Shown: positions 24,356-32,890 of the stretch, in pieces
Layout: each line of letters begins with the position of its first letter
How positions within the stretch are numbered: the stretch's first letter is position 1
Source of the DNA: Promethearchaeota archaeon
GTDB lineage: Archaea; Asgardarchaeota; Lokiarchaeia; Sigyniarchaeales; SOKP01
Direction of reading: 5' to 3'
Length of the DNA: 38,919 nucleotides
Assembly (NCBI GenBank): GCA_018238625.1
Contig: JABCSY010000033.1
Coordinates: 1 to 38,919, forward strand
Program-made: the position numbers and the translations under genes
The notes under the pieces: generated by a model
What the model saw: the letters and a program-made list of their open reading frames with translations, nothing else
Told to the model about the DNA's origin: nothing
The model's database searches: none

Positions 24356-25609
24356 ATGAGCGGAAGAAACACTAGTAATAATGATGTAGATGACAATATC
24401 GCTGAACAAAACGAAATCGAGAAAAAAGATAGTGAAACATTGACTTCTAAATCAGATAATACTATTGAATTATCAACAAAAGAACACCGTATTCAAAAAT
24501 ATGGTATTGATCCAGCGGAAACACCTATTTTTCTTTCATATAACGCATATAGGCGAATTATCGGCTACGCAATGCGATATGGAAATAAAGATTTACCTCA
24601 AAAAGATTGGCGTGAAGTTTATGGAATTCTAATAGGCTCGATAAAAGATAATAAGGAAGTTATAATTCACGATGCGATACCTGTCATGGTTGGAGACCGT
24701 GCATATGTTGAATATAAAAGCAAACATTACGTAGATACAGCACAATTTAACACGGCCGTCTACGAAAGATCTATCCAAGATGATAAAGAAGATTTCTTTG
24801 TAGGGTGGTGGCATACTCACCCAGGTTTTGGTTTTATATTTTCGCCTAGAGATATTGAAACGCAACTGTTTTACCAAGGTGTAAATCCTTTTGCTATAGC
24901 TTTAGTGTTTGATCATACTGAAATAGAGTCTAGTACTTATTACTTAGGTGTAGCGGGAATTAGGCTAAAGAACCCCGATAGAGGCATGTTTGCTACTTAT
25001 TCTAATACTATAAAACTAAATTTTGAATTAAGTAAAGAAAAAATGGTAAGAAACGCTGAAAAAGAAGTTAAAAAAATTTTTAAAAACATGAAAAATGTTT
25101 TAAAGGAAGTTAAGTATATCGATGATATTTTACGACGAAGATATTTGGCTCAGCTCCAGAGAAATTTTGGGCTCATTATGATCTTGAAAAGAGAAATTAA
25201 ATTAACTGACGACAAAAAAGAAGCTGAAGAGGATGACTATTACTTATACGAATGGGATCCTGATATTGACAAAAAGATTTATAGAATCCCTAAATTTAGA
25301 GAAAAAATAGAAAAAGAATTTAAAAAATGCGAAGATAGTTTAATTCAGATAAAGAAAACTAATCAAATGGAAGATTTTGAACAAAAGAAAGATAAATTTA
25401 AAAAAAAAATTAAAGCAATGCTAGACAAACCAAATGAATGGCACAAAAAACTAATGAACGAGTTTACTAAGCGTATTGAAGTTATTTCTCTTTTATTTGA
25501 TTATCTAGATACAGATGAAAGGAAAATAATTGAACACTTTGAGGAAAGAAGTTCTGAATATAAAAAGATATTAGATGATCTTAATTCTCGTTCAGAATTT
25601 AATATTTGA
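24356..25609 (+). CDS. MPN+/JAMM metalloprotease with long helical tail (Rpn11/CSN5-like)
   Basis: A protein of about 417 residues. Residues 1-45 are acidic and disordered. Residues 60-220 form an MPN domain with a complete JAMM zinc site: Glu87 in WREVYGILIG, then GWWHTHPGFG with His153 and His155, then Ser163 and Asp166 in SPRDIETQ. This agrees closely with Rpn11 and CSN5, the proteasome-lid and signalosome isopeptidases that remove ubiquitin or Nedd8. Residues 230-417 are highly charged helices, probably a coiled coil, with KKFKK-type basic runs. No ubiquitin, E1, E2 or E3 gene is in this window. TTG 24353 opens the frame and ATG 24356 is the natural start. A TATA-like CTATATAAA lies only about 15 bases upstream. 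Confidence 0.88.
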   Translation: MSGRNTSNNDVDDNIAEQNEIEKKDSETLTSKSDNTIELSTKEHRIQKYGIDPAETPIFLSYNAYRRIIGYAMRYGNKDLPQKDWREVYGILIGSIKDNKEVIIHDAIPVMVGDRAYVEYKSKHYVDTAQFNTAVYERSIQDDKEDFFVGWWHTHPGFGFIFSPRDIETQLFYQGVNPFAIALVFDHTEIESSTYYLGVAGIRLKNPDRGMFATYSNTIKLNFELSKEKMVRNAEKEVKKIFKNMKNVLKEVKYIDDILRRRYLAQLQRNFGLIMILKREIKLTDDKKEAEEDDYYLYEWDPDIDKKIYRIPKFREKIEKEFKKCEDSLIQIKKTNQMEDFEQKKDKFKKKIKAMLDKPNEWHKKLMNEFTKRIEVISLLFDYLDTDERKIIEHFEERSSEYKKILDDLNSRSEFNI

Positions 25610-25739
25610 ACTTCTAATTCTCTCAAATTTTTTAAGATTTCAAAGTCTTGAATTTGAATAAATTTTATATTACTTGGAGTATATTTAATCTTAATCTGCT
25701 TTTAAATTAAACTTTAAAACAAACTTAACATATTCTTTC

Positions 25740-26084
25740 ATGCCTAGTTATACAACACATATAATAATAAGAAATCGCGCAGATAAAGAAAAAACAATAA
25801 AAGAAGCTATTTTTGCTTTTTCAGGTGGTACTAAATCGCTATTAATAAAAGGAGAAGGCGAAGAGATTTCTACCGCAGTTGAAGTAGCAGAAATTGTAAG
25901 AAATCGCATGTATCCCTCAGTAGAAATAGAGAATGTTTCACTGGGAAGTCGACCTTATTTCGAAAAAAGACAGCAAGGTAATTATAGAAGAAATAACGAT
26001 TTTAGAAGAAATAACTCGAATAATCGAAATAAAAAGGATTTAATTAGTAAAATTGAAATTACAATTTCAAAATCAAAGATCTAA
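25740..26084 (+). CDS. Alba-family nucleic acid-binding protein with Asn/Arg-rich tail
   Basis: A 114-residue protein. Residues 4-72 match the Alba fold: HIIIRNRADKEKTIKEAIFA, LLIKGEGEEISTAVEVAEIV, and the last strand VEIENVSLGSRPYF. Alba proteins bind DNA and RNA, and eukaryotic relatives are Rpp20/Rpp25 of RNase P. The usual Lys in the first loop is replaced by Arg or Asn residues (IRNRADK). The C-terminal tail repeats RRNN (YRRNNDFRRNNSNNRNKK), like the RGG-type extensions of RNA-binding Albas, then ends in an unusual hydrophobic strand. It follows the JAMM gene by about 130 bp and is only 9 bp from a small zinc-ribbon gene, so it may share a message with it. Confidence 0.85.
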   Translation: MPSYTTHIIIRNRADKEKTIKEAIFAFSGGTKSLLIKGEGEEISTAVEVAEIVRNRMYPSVEIENVSLGSRPYFEKRQQGNYRRNNDFRRNNSNNRNKKDLISKIEITISKSKI

Positions 26085-26093
26085 ACTTAATTT

Positions 26094-26267
26094 ATGACAT
26101 TTGACAATTTAGGTCCGTTACTTAACGAAACACGGACCACAACTTTGTGCGCAGTATGCGGCGATTATATTTATCAAAGAATTTATCAAGACGAAAATTC
26201 AAAAAATAAAGAGAAAAAAATCTTCGTTTGTAAAAATTGTTTGAGAAATAAAGAGAAGAAAAAGTAA
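26094..26267 (+). CDS. small zinc-ribbon protein (57 aa)
   Basis: This frame starts at ATG 26094, nine bases after the Alba stop, and ends at TAA 26267. It has CAVCGDYI near residue 19 and VCKNCLRNKEKKK near residue 48, two CxxC pairs spaced like a zinc ribbon, with a basic tail. Similar small zinc ribbons accompany archaeal RNA-binding and transcription proteins. Its function is unknown, but proximity to Alba suggests nucleic acid handling. Confidence 0.7.
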   Translation: MTFDNLGPLLNETRTTTLCAVCGDYIYQRIYQDENSKNKEKKIFVCKNCLRNKEKKK

Positions 26268-26281
26268 ACTCCCAATTTTAT

Positions 26282-27103
26282 TTATTCGAGCTCTGAATTT
26301 TTCTCGCTTCCTTTATCAAGATATTTATCCCAAGGAAATTGCAAAATGAATTGCATAACTGCTAGAGTAAGTAATAACATTATAGATTCTGTTATTACGC
26401 TCGAGATATCATTAAGTTCAATTCCCGTAGCACTATATCCAAGTAAAATTAATAAAGGGAAAATTACATAGAATAAAGTGGTGATATTCTTTCCTGCCCA
26501 GGCCCATATAATGCATCTAGAGAAATGTATTTTTTTATCTGACATCCCTAAAGCTATCCACAGAGGGTCGTCGGGAATTGGCAGAGCTGCGGCAACAAAT
26601 ATGTACAAATGCATGGTTTTTGGGTGATCTAATACAAGCCTGCCGAATCCTTGTATGTTTTCAAGTGTTTGTGAGTGAGTTCTATTAGCAATTTTTTTTG
26701 CGCCAATTCCTATCAAAAAGCCTACAAGTTCGCCTATTGCGCTCCCTAACCCACCAACAACAGCTATTCCTAGTATTTCTAACCAAAAAGGACCAATTAA
26801 AAGTACTTCGCTCAAGGTCAATCCTGCAATTGAATATTTAAGGTAAATAGAATTCGAAAAAGAAAAAAGAATAAAGGGATAGGGGATAGGAAACCCTATG
26901 CTAGCGTTTCCTATAAGACAAATGAAAAAAGAGATTAAAAGTGCTATTATATAATCGGAACCGTTTGAAAGTCCGGTAATATCGTGCCTTGACAGAATGA
27001 TTGCTTGTTGAATCTCTGGAACTGTTAAGAACAAGGTTAAATAAATAATAACCCCTAAGTAGAAAAGAGTGAAAACAAATGTTAATTTTTTCGAGATAGT
27101 CAT
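26282..27103 (-). CDS. VTT-domain membrane protein
   Basis: A 273-residue membrane protein with about six helices. The centre carries a VTT/DedA-like pattern: a re-entrant segment with GGLGSAIGELVGFLIG, then AAALPIPDDPLWIALGM, where paired Pro and Asp residues are characteristic of the family. The FPIPYPFILF segment upstream matches the first conserved loop. VTT proteins such as TVP38, VMP1 and TMEM41B act in membrane dynamics and lipid movement, and DedA members move lipid carriers. The C-terminus is charged and cytosolic. It is 28 bp downstream of the cyclophilin-like gene, on the same strand, and converges with the zinc-ribbon gene. Confidence 0.78.
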   Translation of the reverse strand: MTISKKLTFVFTLFYLGVIIYLTLFLTVPEIQQAIILSRHDITGLSNGSDYIIALLISFFICLIGNASIGFPIPYPFILFSFSNSIYLKYSIAGLTLSEVLLIGPFWLEILGIAVVGGLGSAIGELVGFLIGIGAKKIANRTHSQTLENIQGFGRLVLDHPKTMHLYIFVAAALPIPDDPLWIALGMSDKKIHFSRCIIWAWAGKNITTLFYVIFPLLILLGYSATGIELNDISSVITESIMLLLTLAVMQFILQFPWDKYLDKGSEKNSELE

Positions 27104-27131
27104 TTAATTCTCCTTGATTTCTCTTTTAAAG

Positions 27132-27521
27132 CTATTTCACTCTGGAGAGCTTAGTCCCTAAACCATTTCTAGCTTGTAGAAAAAATTCTATATTTTCCGT
27201 TACTTTTCCAACCTTATTTACTTTATTTGGCATTTCTGTACTTTCTAAAAGGATTGTCAATTCATCCGTTTTTGGATTGTAGATAATATCTCCTTTTTCA
27301 ACGATTTTAATTGATTTCGAGTTATGGCCTTTAGATAGTTCCAAACCTGGAAGTGTCCAATAATTTTTTGCTCCAAAACTAAATCGGCCTTTTAAAACAA
27401 AGGGCATCTTATTTAGAATAGCATCGGCAGATAATGGGGCATAATGTCGAATAATATTAGCAATTACGCTCCCAATCCCGATGAGATCAATTTTGATGGA
27501 TATTATTCCACTATCAGACAT
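27132..27521 (-). CDS. cyclophilin-like domain protein
   Basis: A 129-residue protein resembling the archaeal/bacterial cyclophilin-like (DUF369) family. The visible pattern includes YAPLSADAILNKMPF, then GRFSFGAKNYWTLPGLEL, then IVEKGDIIYNPKTDELTILL and KVNKVGKVTENIEFF. Family members adopt a small beta-barrel; whether they have peptidyl-prolyl isomerase activity is not known. It is the first gene of a short minus-strand pair with the VTT gene and is preceded by a long gene-free stretch. The call rests on a shared pattern, not on a catalytic motif. Confidence 0.65.
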   Translation of the reverse strand: MSDSGIISIKIDLIGIGSVIANIIRHYAPLSADAILNKMPFVLKGRFSFGAKNYWTLPGLELSKGHNSKSIKIVEKGDIIYNPKTDELTILLESTEMPNKVNKVGKVTENIEFFLQARNGLGTKLSRVK

Positions 27522-28149
27522 AATCGTTCAATGATTTGTATACTGTAATTTATCTTATTTTGAAAGATAACTTTCAGATTTATTAAACTTTCTGTTATGA
27601 AAAGAGTTAGTTAGTAATGAAATTAATAATAACATTTAAATAGTCATTTTGTCATATAAATAGTTGGACAATAGTAAAAATATATGCATTGGTTTAGAAT
27701 ACATCATTACAATTGAAACAACTAGCTTGTCGTTGCAAAATTGGTAATAGATTCTTAAGATCTGGATTTTTTTGGTACACCCAGAGTTAATGCTTATGCC
27801 TTGATTTCCATGCGGATTTATTTTATCACGTTCCTTTAGTGCGTTATACTAAAACACAGGAAAATTAATTTACACTAAGTATATCCCATTCCTAACAAAT
27901 TAGCACTGTGGAGCAATACTAAAGATATAGCAATCAGTTTAGAATTGATATTAGTTATGGTGCAAGTTGACACTTTTGCTTGATCTCTTGTCGAATTAGA
28001 TAATTTTTTTGATACGCGAGACATCCAAACATTAATATCTTTCAATAAAAGTTATGAATTTTTACAATAGGAGCTTTGATTTAAGATTCGATTCATTGGA
28101 GTAAAAGACGCATTTCCTTTGAAACAAGAATACTAGAATATCGGAGCTA
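27522..28149. other. gene-free stretch with a degenerate repeat
   Basis: No frame longer than about 50 codons and no tRNA-like cloverleaf was found here. It differs from the rest of the window, being less strictly A/T and full of short stops. Two loosely similar blocks, 27665-27786 and 27908-28021, share CAATA(G/C)TAAA, then GTTTAGAAT, and a run of T followed by GATAC or GGTACAC. This looks like decayed duplicated DNA, perhaps an old mobile-element or gene remnant. The 49-codon minus-strand frame starting near 28024 has no recognised homologue and is not called. Confidence 0.5.
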
Positions 28150-29031
28150 CTATTGTCCATCTTTTTTTTTTTCATTTAAGATCTTTAAATCAAGAGGAGA
28201 ATCAATATCATAAAAATTATATTCAGGATCAATAGAAAGGGCTAATAACATTTCTTCTTTCCTGATTATTAAATTAACAATTTCTCTAATTGTTTTAAAT
28301 CTATTACATTTTGCTAAATTTTTAATTTCTTGAACTTTCCTAAAACTGAAAATAAAAATGGGTATAACTTGATTGATCGTTTTTTTATTTGTAAAAGAGC
28401 TTAAAGTTCTCTGCTTGATCTCTCTGACAATTGATTTTGATCCGCTTTTATTTGTTTTTAAATACGATATTGTTTTAGATAAGTTAGGATCGTGTGTTTT
28501 AAATCTTTCTTTTAACGAGCTAATTTTTATCTTTCTGTAAAAAATGATTGAACAGTTATCAAGTAGGTTATAATTTTTTAACAAAAGGTTCAAAGATTCT
28601 TGCAAAAGATTTTGATCAAAAATAGTGTCTCCTGGAAAGATCATAAAAACCCTATTCTCTTTATAAATTTGGTTATTTCCTGTAATACTTAGAAAGGAAT
28701 GTAATGGGCCTAACTTATATTGAACTCCAGAACGATTTATTAATATTGTATTTTTTTTACATTTATTTTTTATTTGGTAAGAAATTACAAAATCTTCAAT
28801 TTGCTCACCTAAATGGCCTGTTACCACTACAATTGGTTCAATTTCTAAATTGATTAAATTAGAAATCAAATGCGAAAGAATGGTTTGGTTGTTTAAAGAT
28901 TTGATTTTAATCAGTGGCTTTGGAATATGTTTAGCAATATCTCTAACACGGGTGCCTTCACCAGCACATAATATAACACTTGTGATGTTTTTTTGGGGCT
29001 TATCTTTATGTTGTAACAATAGTATTTCCAT
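28150..29031 (-). CDS. sugar-phosphate nucleotidyltransferase-like protein
   Basis: A 293-residue nucleotidyltransferase. The signature loop is SVILCAGEGTRVRDIA with KPLIKI following, the standard NTP_transferase motif with its catalytic Arg-like and Lys positions. MIFPGDTIFDQNLLQ contains the metal-binding Asp, and EPIVVVTGHLGEQIEDF is the usual second motif. It likely makes NDP-sugars or a phosphorylcholine-type activated group. It starts inside the end of the methionine aminopeptidase gene (26-bp overlap), so expression is coupled to map and aspS. The C-terminal 80 residues differ from the one at 792-1535, so the two probably have different substrates. Confidence 0.85.
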   Translation of the reverse strand: MEILLLQHKDKPQKNITSVILCAGEGTRVRDIAKHIPKPLIKIKSLNNQTILSHLISNLINLEIEPIVVVTGHLGEQIEDFVISYQIKNKCKKNTILINRSGVQYKLGPLHSFLSITGNNQIYKENRVFMIFPGDTIFDQNLLQESLNLLLKNYNLLDNCSIIFYRKIKISSLKERFKTHDPNLSKTISYLKTNKSGSKSIVREIKQRTLSSFTNKKTINQVIPIFIFSFRKVQEIKNLAKCNRFKTIREIVNLIIRKEEMLLALSIDPEYNFYDIDSPLDLKILNEKKKDGQ

Positions 29032-29914
29032 CCATATCGATTATGATGGTGTGTTCTTGTTGAGCAACTGGTTTTTTAGTTTTTTCTATTAATATAGGGT
29101 AATGATCTAGAATTTTTTTGCGAACAAAAACATCAATTGTTCTTTGAATCTTATTTTTTGGGATGACATTATGCTTTTCGAGCAAACGGGGCGAAAAAGG
29201 TAGCTTTTTAGTTAATTTGTTTATTTTATCCATATAATTCTTCTCTATAAAGGGTAGACCCTTCATTGATTTTTTAAATCGATAAATATAGGATTTAGTG
29301 CCATTTTCTACTATACCTTTTCCAGAAGTAGCAAAAGGTTCGCACGCATAAGCATCTCCAGGTTTTAAAATTTGATTGTGGCTTATAGCCTTATAATTTG
29401 GAATAAAAGGACCTGCGTGTAAGTTGTATCTTTTCAATTCATGGCCTCCAAGATTATAAATTGGTTCTAATCCACGATTTTTAATTTTTTTGGCAATTAC
29501 ATCTCCTAATTCGTATAATTTTGTGCCAGGTTTAAAGATTTCAATTGCTGCTTCAAGGGCTTCTTGAGCGGCGTCTATAATGTTTTGGAGAGTTTCGTTG
29601 TTATTTATATTGAAGGTTATTGCTGAATCGGCAATATAACCGTCATAGTGGGAACCTATATCGATTTTCAATAATCCCTTATTAGGTACAATAGTACTAT
29701 CGTCGATCAATGGACTATAATGAGCAGCTATCTCATCTAGAGACATATTAATTGGAAAAGATAACTCACAACCCTGATTTAATATTTCTTCCTCACAGCT
29801 ATTAGCAATTTCTAAGAATGGAACTCCTGGTTTTATTAATTTTGCAGCAAGCTTTTTAGCAGCTTTAACAGCCTTACCAGCTTTAATGTAAGATTCTATC
29901 CAATCGTTTGGCAT
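29006..29914 (-). CDS. map: methionine aminopeptidase, type II
   Basis: A 302-residue archaeal methionine aminopeptidase removing the initiator Met. The metal-binding residues are visible: the His in IAAHYSP, Asp residues in LLKIDIGSHYDGYIADS, the His in GGHELKRYNLHAG, Glu in ACEPFATSGKG, and Glu in AQQEHTIII. The insertion typical of type II enzymes (residues 200-260) is present. The gene follows aspS by 56 bp on the same strand and its end overlaps the nucleotidyltransferase gene. ATG 29914. Confidence 0.95.
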   Translation of the reverse strand: MPNDWIESYIKAGKAVKAAKKLAAKLIKPGVPFLEIANSCEEEILNQGCELSFPINMSLDEIAAHYSPLIDDSTIVPNKGLLKIDIGSHYDGYIADSAITFNINNNETLQNIIDAAQEALEAAIEIFKPGTKLYELGDVIAKKIKNRGLEPIYNLGGHELKRYNLHAGPFIPNYKAISHNQILKPGDAYACEPFATSGKGIVENGTKSYIYRFKKSMKGLPFIEKNYMDKINKLTKKLPFSPRLLEKHNVIPKNKIQRTIDVFVRKKILDHYPILIEKTKKPVAQQEHTIIIDMDGNTIVTT

Positions 29915-29970
29915 AATTATAATATTAAAAAAATTAATTAAAATAATAAATTATCTCAAAAATATAAGAT

Positions 29971-31293
29971 TTATGGGGTAAGGCGATCTGGCGTTCGAGG
30001 ATACATTACGGCTTCCCGAATGTCATCAAGACCACATATAAAGGTTATCCAACGAGCTATTCCTAAACCAAAACCCGCATGAGGTGGCATTCCAAAACCA
30101 TACACGCTTACGTGTGATTCAAAAGATGCGGGATTTAATCCTTTGGCTTCAATAGCATCAATTAATTGTTGTTTATTGTGAACTCTTGTTCCTCCCGAAA
30201 CCAATTCAAGCCATCCCATTTGAAGGTCAAAAGATTCGCTATATTTTGGATTATTAGAAGGTAAAATGTAAAATGGTTTTATTTCCATTGGCCAATGAGT
30301 TATATAGTAATATCCCGTTAATTCTTCACCTAATTTACGATATGCTTCTGTAGAAATATCTTCGCCCCATTCAATAGTAATTCCAAATTTTTTATCAACT
30401 AATTCAATGATTTCATCGTATTTGTAGCGAGGAAAAGGTAAATTTGGAGCTAATGTTTTATCTTCCATGTTTAAAACTTTCAAAGCAGGCATTTTATTTT
30501 CTCGGACATCTTCTACAACATTATAAACCAATTCTTCTAAAGTTTTTTGAACGTCATTCATGTTTGCAAAAGACATCTCAACATCTAACGTGAAAATCTC
30601 ACATAAATGCCTTTTCGTGTGACTTTTCTCAGCCCTGAAGGCGGGACTAATTTCGAATACCCTTTCATATACACCACCTAACTGTTCTTTATATAATTGA
30701 GCTGATTGTATTAAAAACGCCTCTTTATCGAAATACATAATAGGAAATAACTCAGTACCACCTTCAGTCGCGGAGCCTATTATTTTAGGCGTAGTTATTT
30801 CTGTAAAATCTTGTTTAAGTAGAAAGTTCCTAATTGAGATTAACACCTGCCCACGGATTTCAAAAATTGCTTGATTTCTTAAGGATCTCAAATCTAACGC
30901 TCTATTATTAAGTCTAAGATCAAGTTCTGAAATTGTTTCTCCTGTCATATCAATTGGAAGTTTATCGGGAGTCCTATTTAAGATTTTAATTTCAGTTGGA
31001 ATAATTTCAATCCCACCTGGTGCCTTTTCAAATTTTTTCACTTTACCTTTAATCATAAGACAATATTGATAACTAACTTTTGTTTTTTCAAATACCTCAT
31101 CAGAAACGATACCTTTTTTTAAAGTAATTTGTCGTTCGCCATATTTATCTTGTAAGTTTATAAATTTCAAACCTCCAAGATCTCGATAATTTCGCACCCA
31201 ACCCGCTAAGATTATTTCCTGACCGTCTAATTCAGGTGTAACATCCCTTGTATAGTGAGTTTTCCTCCAACCATTCATCTCATCAATAGACAT
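29971..31293 (-). CDS. aspS: aspartyl-tRNA synthetase, archaeal type
   Basis: A 440-residue class IIb synthetase. The N-terminal OB fold reads ILAGWVRNYRDLGGLKFINL, the anticodon-binding part. The ATEGGTELFPIMYF flipping loop and FLIQSAQLYKEQL are those of AspRS rather than AsnRS. Motif 2 is RVFEISPAFRAEKSHTKRHL and motif 3 is PHAGFGLGIARWITFICG. The C-terminus ends DDIREAVMYPRTPDRL. As in many archaea without AsnRS, it may be non-discriminating and charge tRNA-Asn too; this was not tested and no amidotransferase genes are in the window. It heads the aspS-map-nucleotidyltransferase run. Confidence 0.92.
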   Translation of the reverse strand: MSIDEMNGWRKTHYTRDVTPELDGQEIILAGWVRNYRDLGGLKFINLQDKYGERQITLKKGIVSDEVFEKTKVSYQYCLMIKGKVKKFEKAPGGIEIIPTEIKILNRTPDKLPIDMTGETISELDLRLNNRALDLRSLRNQAIFEIRGQVLISIRNFLLKQDFTEITTPKIIGSATEGGTELFPIMYFDKEAFLIQSAQLYKEQLGGVYERVFEISPAFRAEKSHTKRHLCEIFTLDVEMSFANMNDVQKTLEELVYNVVEDVRENKMPALKVLNMEDKTLAPNLPFPRYKYDEIIELVDKKFGITIEWGEDISTEAYRKLGEELTGYYYITHWPMEIKPFYILPSNNPKYSESFDLQMGWLELVSGGTRVHNKQQLIDAIEAKGLNPASFESHVSVYGFGMPPHAGFGLGIARWITFICGLDDIREAVMYPRTPDRLTP

Positions 31294-31380
31294 ATTAACC
31301 TTTAAATCTCATATTTTACTTAAATTAAATTTGAAAAGGAAATTAACAATAAATTTTTTGTTATCTTATAATTAATAAAA

Positions 31381-32886
31381 ATGCCAAATCTATATTGGAA
31401 AAATAAAGATAAATTTGAAAAGTCTAAAACACATGAAACTCAAATGTCTTATCCTTTTCAAGTATTGGAATCAATAAAAAACCCCACAATCAATAAATTC
31501 ATATCCGACATTGAATTAATTCAAGAAAATACTGCAAGTAACCAAATACCCCAATTTAAAGTCAATGAATGGGATAATCTCTTAATTTGGGGTGATAATA
31601 GTGATGTAATAAATTCGCTGATAAAAGAATTTTCAAACAAGATCAAAATAATATACATCGATCCTCCTTTCGCAACTGGAAGTAATTTCAAATTCAAAAC
31701 GCTAATAGGTGAAAACGACGCTTTTGAGATTAACAAGGCTTACTCAGACATATGGAAGGGAGGAATAGATGAATATATCGATTTTCTGTACGAAAGATTG
31801 GTAATAATGAAAGAGTTACTTGCTGAAGATGGAAGCATTTACGTGCATTTAGATTGGCACGTTTCTCATTATATAAAATTAGTAATGGACGAAATCTTTG
31901 GTAAAGAAAATTTTAGAAACGAGGTCATTTGGGCGTATCCTGCGGCATCTATGAGAACAAGAAGGTTTTTTATCCGATCGTTTGACTCTATACTATTTTA
32001 TACTAAATCAAGTGAATATACTTTCAACGACGATCCAGGAATCTACATGGAATATTCTGATCGAGTTAAATTTGCATTAAAAGAAGACGATAAAGGCATG
32101 TTTTATTATCGAGGTGGAAGTCACAATGGAAAAAAACTCTCGCAAAAAGTTTATGTTACTAATAAAGGTATCTTTCCTCGTGATGTTTGGACAGATATTC
32201 CATATATTAGATCAAATACTTTAGAATACCAAGGATTTTCTACTCAAAAACCAGAAAGATTATTAAGAAGAATTATTCTCGCATCTTCTAACGAAACAGA
32301 CATAGTTGCGGACTTTTTTTGTGGTTCGGGCACAACATTAGCAGTAGCAGAAAAACTTGGAAGACGATGGATTGGTTCAGATATGGCAAAACACGCGATA
32401 AACATAAGCCGTAAGAGAATCCTTGACATTTATAATAGTAACGATATTATTAATTGGGAAAAAAAATATAAAAAAAATCCTAATCCGTTTCAAATTTTAA
32501 GTGTAAACAAAAGCATTCAAAAGGGAAAAAGAAAAACTCAATTTCAAGACATAAAATTTGAAATTAAGATTCTAAAAGACAATAAGAATGTATCAATTGA
32601 ATTAATAGACTATTTTGTTCCAAATTTAGATTTAATTGAGAAAAAACTCAAAAGAAAGATACAGTCTTTTTCTGATTGGATAGATAGTTGGACTATTGAT
32701 TTTATTAGTCAAAATAGTTATTTTAACGTGATGTGGATTTCATACAGAACACCGAAAAACCGTAAATTAGATTTAACCTCAAATAAATATTATTATGAAA
32801 AACCAGATAAATATCTAATATCAGTAAAGGTGATTGACATTCTTGGAAATGAAACCACTCAAAATTATGAAATAATGATTGATTAG
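31381..32886 (+). CDS. site-specific DNA methyltransferase (N6-adenine or N4-cytosine)
   Basis: A 501-residue beta-class amino-methyltransferase. The catalytic motif IV is IDPPFATGS at 93-101, and motif I, the SAM-binding FxGxG, comes later as ADFFCGSGTTLAVAEKLG at about 310-327, the order typical of Mod-like enzymes. GFSTQKPERLLRRII is the usual motif X. The C-terminal 120 residues (SDWIDSWTIDF onwards) may be the target recognition or an Ig-like domain. No restriction gene is adjacent, so it appears solitary: either epigenetic or a defence remnant. It is flanked by aspS (divergent) and truD (convergent), four bases from the truD stop. Confidence 0.88.
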   Translation: MPNLYWKNKDKFEKSKTHETQMSYPFQVLESIKNPTINKFISDIELIQENTASNQIPQFKVNEWDNLLIWGDNSDVINSLIKEFSNKIKIIYIDPPFATGSNFKFKTLIGENDAFEINKAYSDIWKGGIDEYIDFLYERLVIMKELLAEDGSIYVHLDWHVSHYIKLVMDEIFGKENFRNEVIWAYPAASMRTRRFFIRSFDSILFYTKSSEYTFNDDPGIYMEYSDRVKFALKEDDKGMFYYRGGSHNGKKLSQKVYVTNKGIFPRDVWTDIPYIRSNTLEYQGFSTQKPERLLRRIILASSNETDIVADFFCGSGTTLAVAEKLGRRWIGSDMAKHAINISRKRILDIYNSNDIINWEKKYKKNPNPFQILSVNKSIQKGKRKTQFQDIKFEIKILKDNKNVSIELIDYFVPNLDLIEKKLKRKIQSFSDWIDSWTIDFISQNSYFNVMWISYRTPKNRKLDLTSNKYYYEKPDKYLISVKVIDILGNETTQNYEIMID

Positions 32887-32890
32887 CTCT

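Noticed and set aside
27522..28149. tRNA or other structured RNA in the gene-free stretch
   Set aside because: I found no TTCGA-type T-loop with a matching acceptor stem; short repeats are too degenerate to fold convincingly by eye.
31381..32886. Complete restriction-modification system
   Set aside because: Neighbours are aspS and truD; no endonuclease or specificity gene is present in the window.
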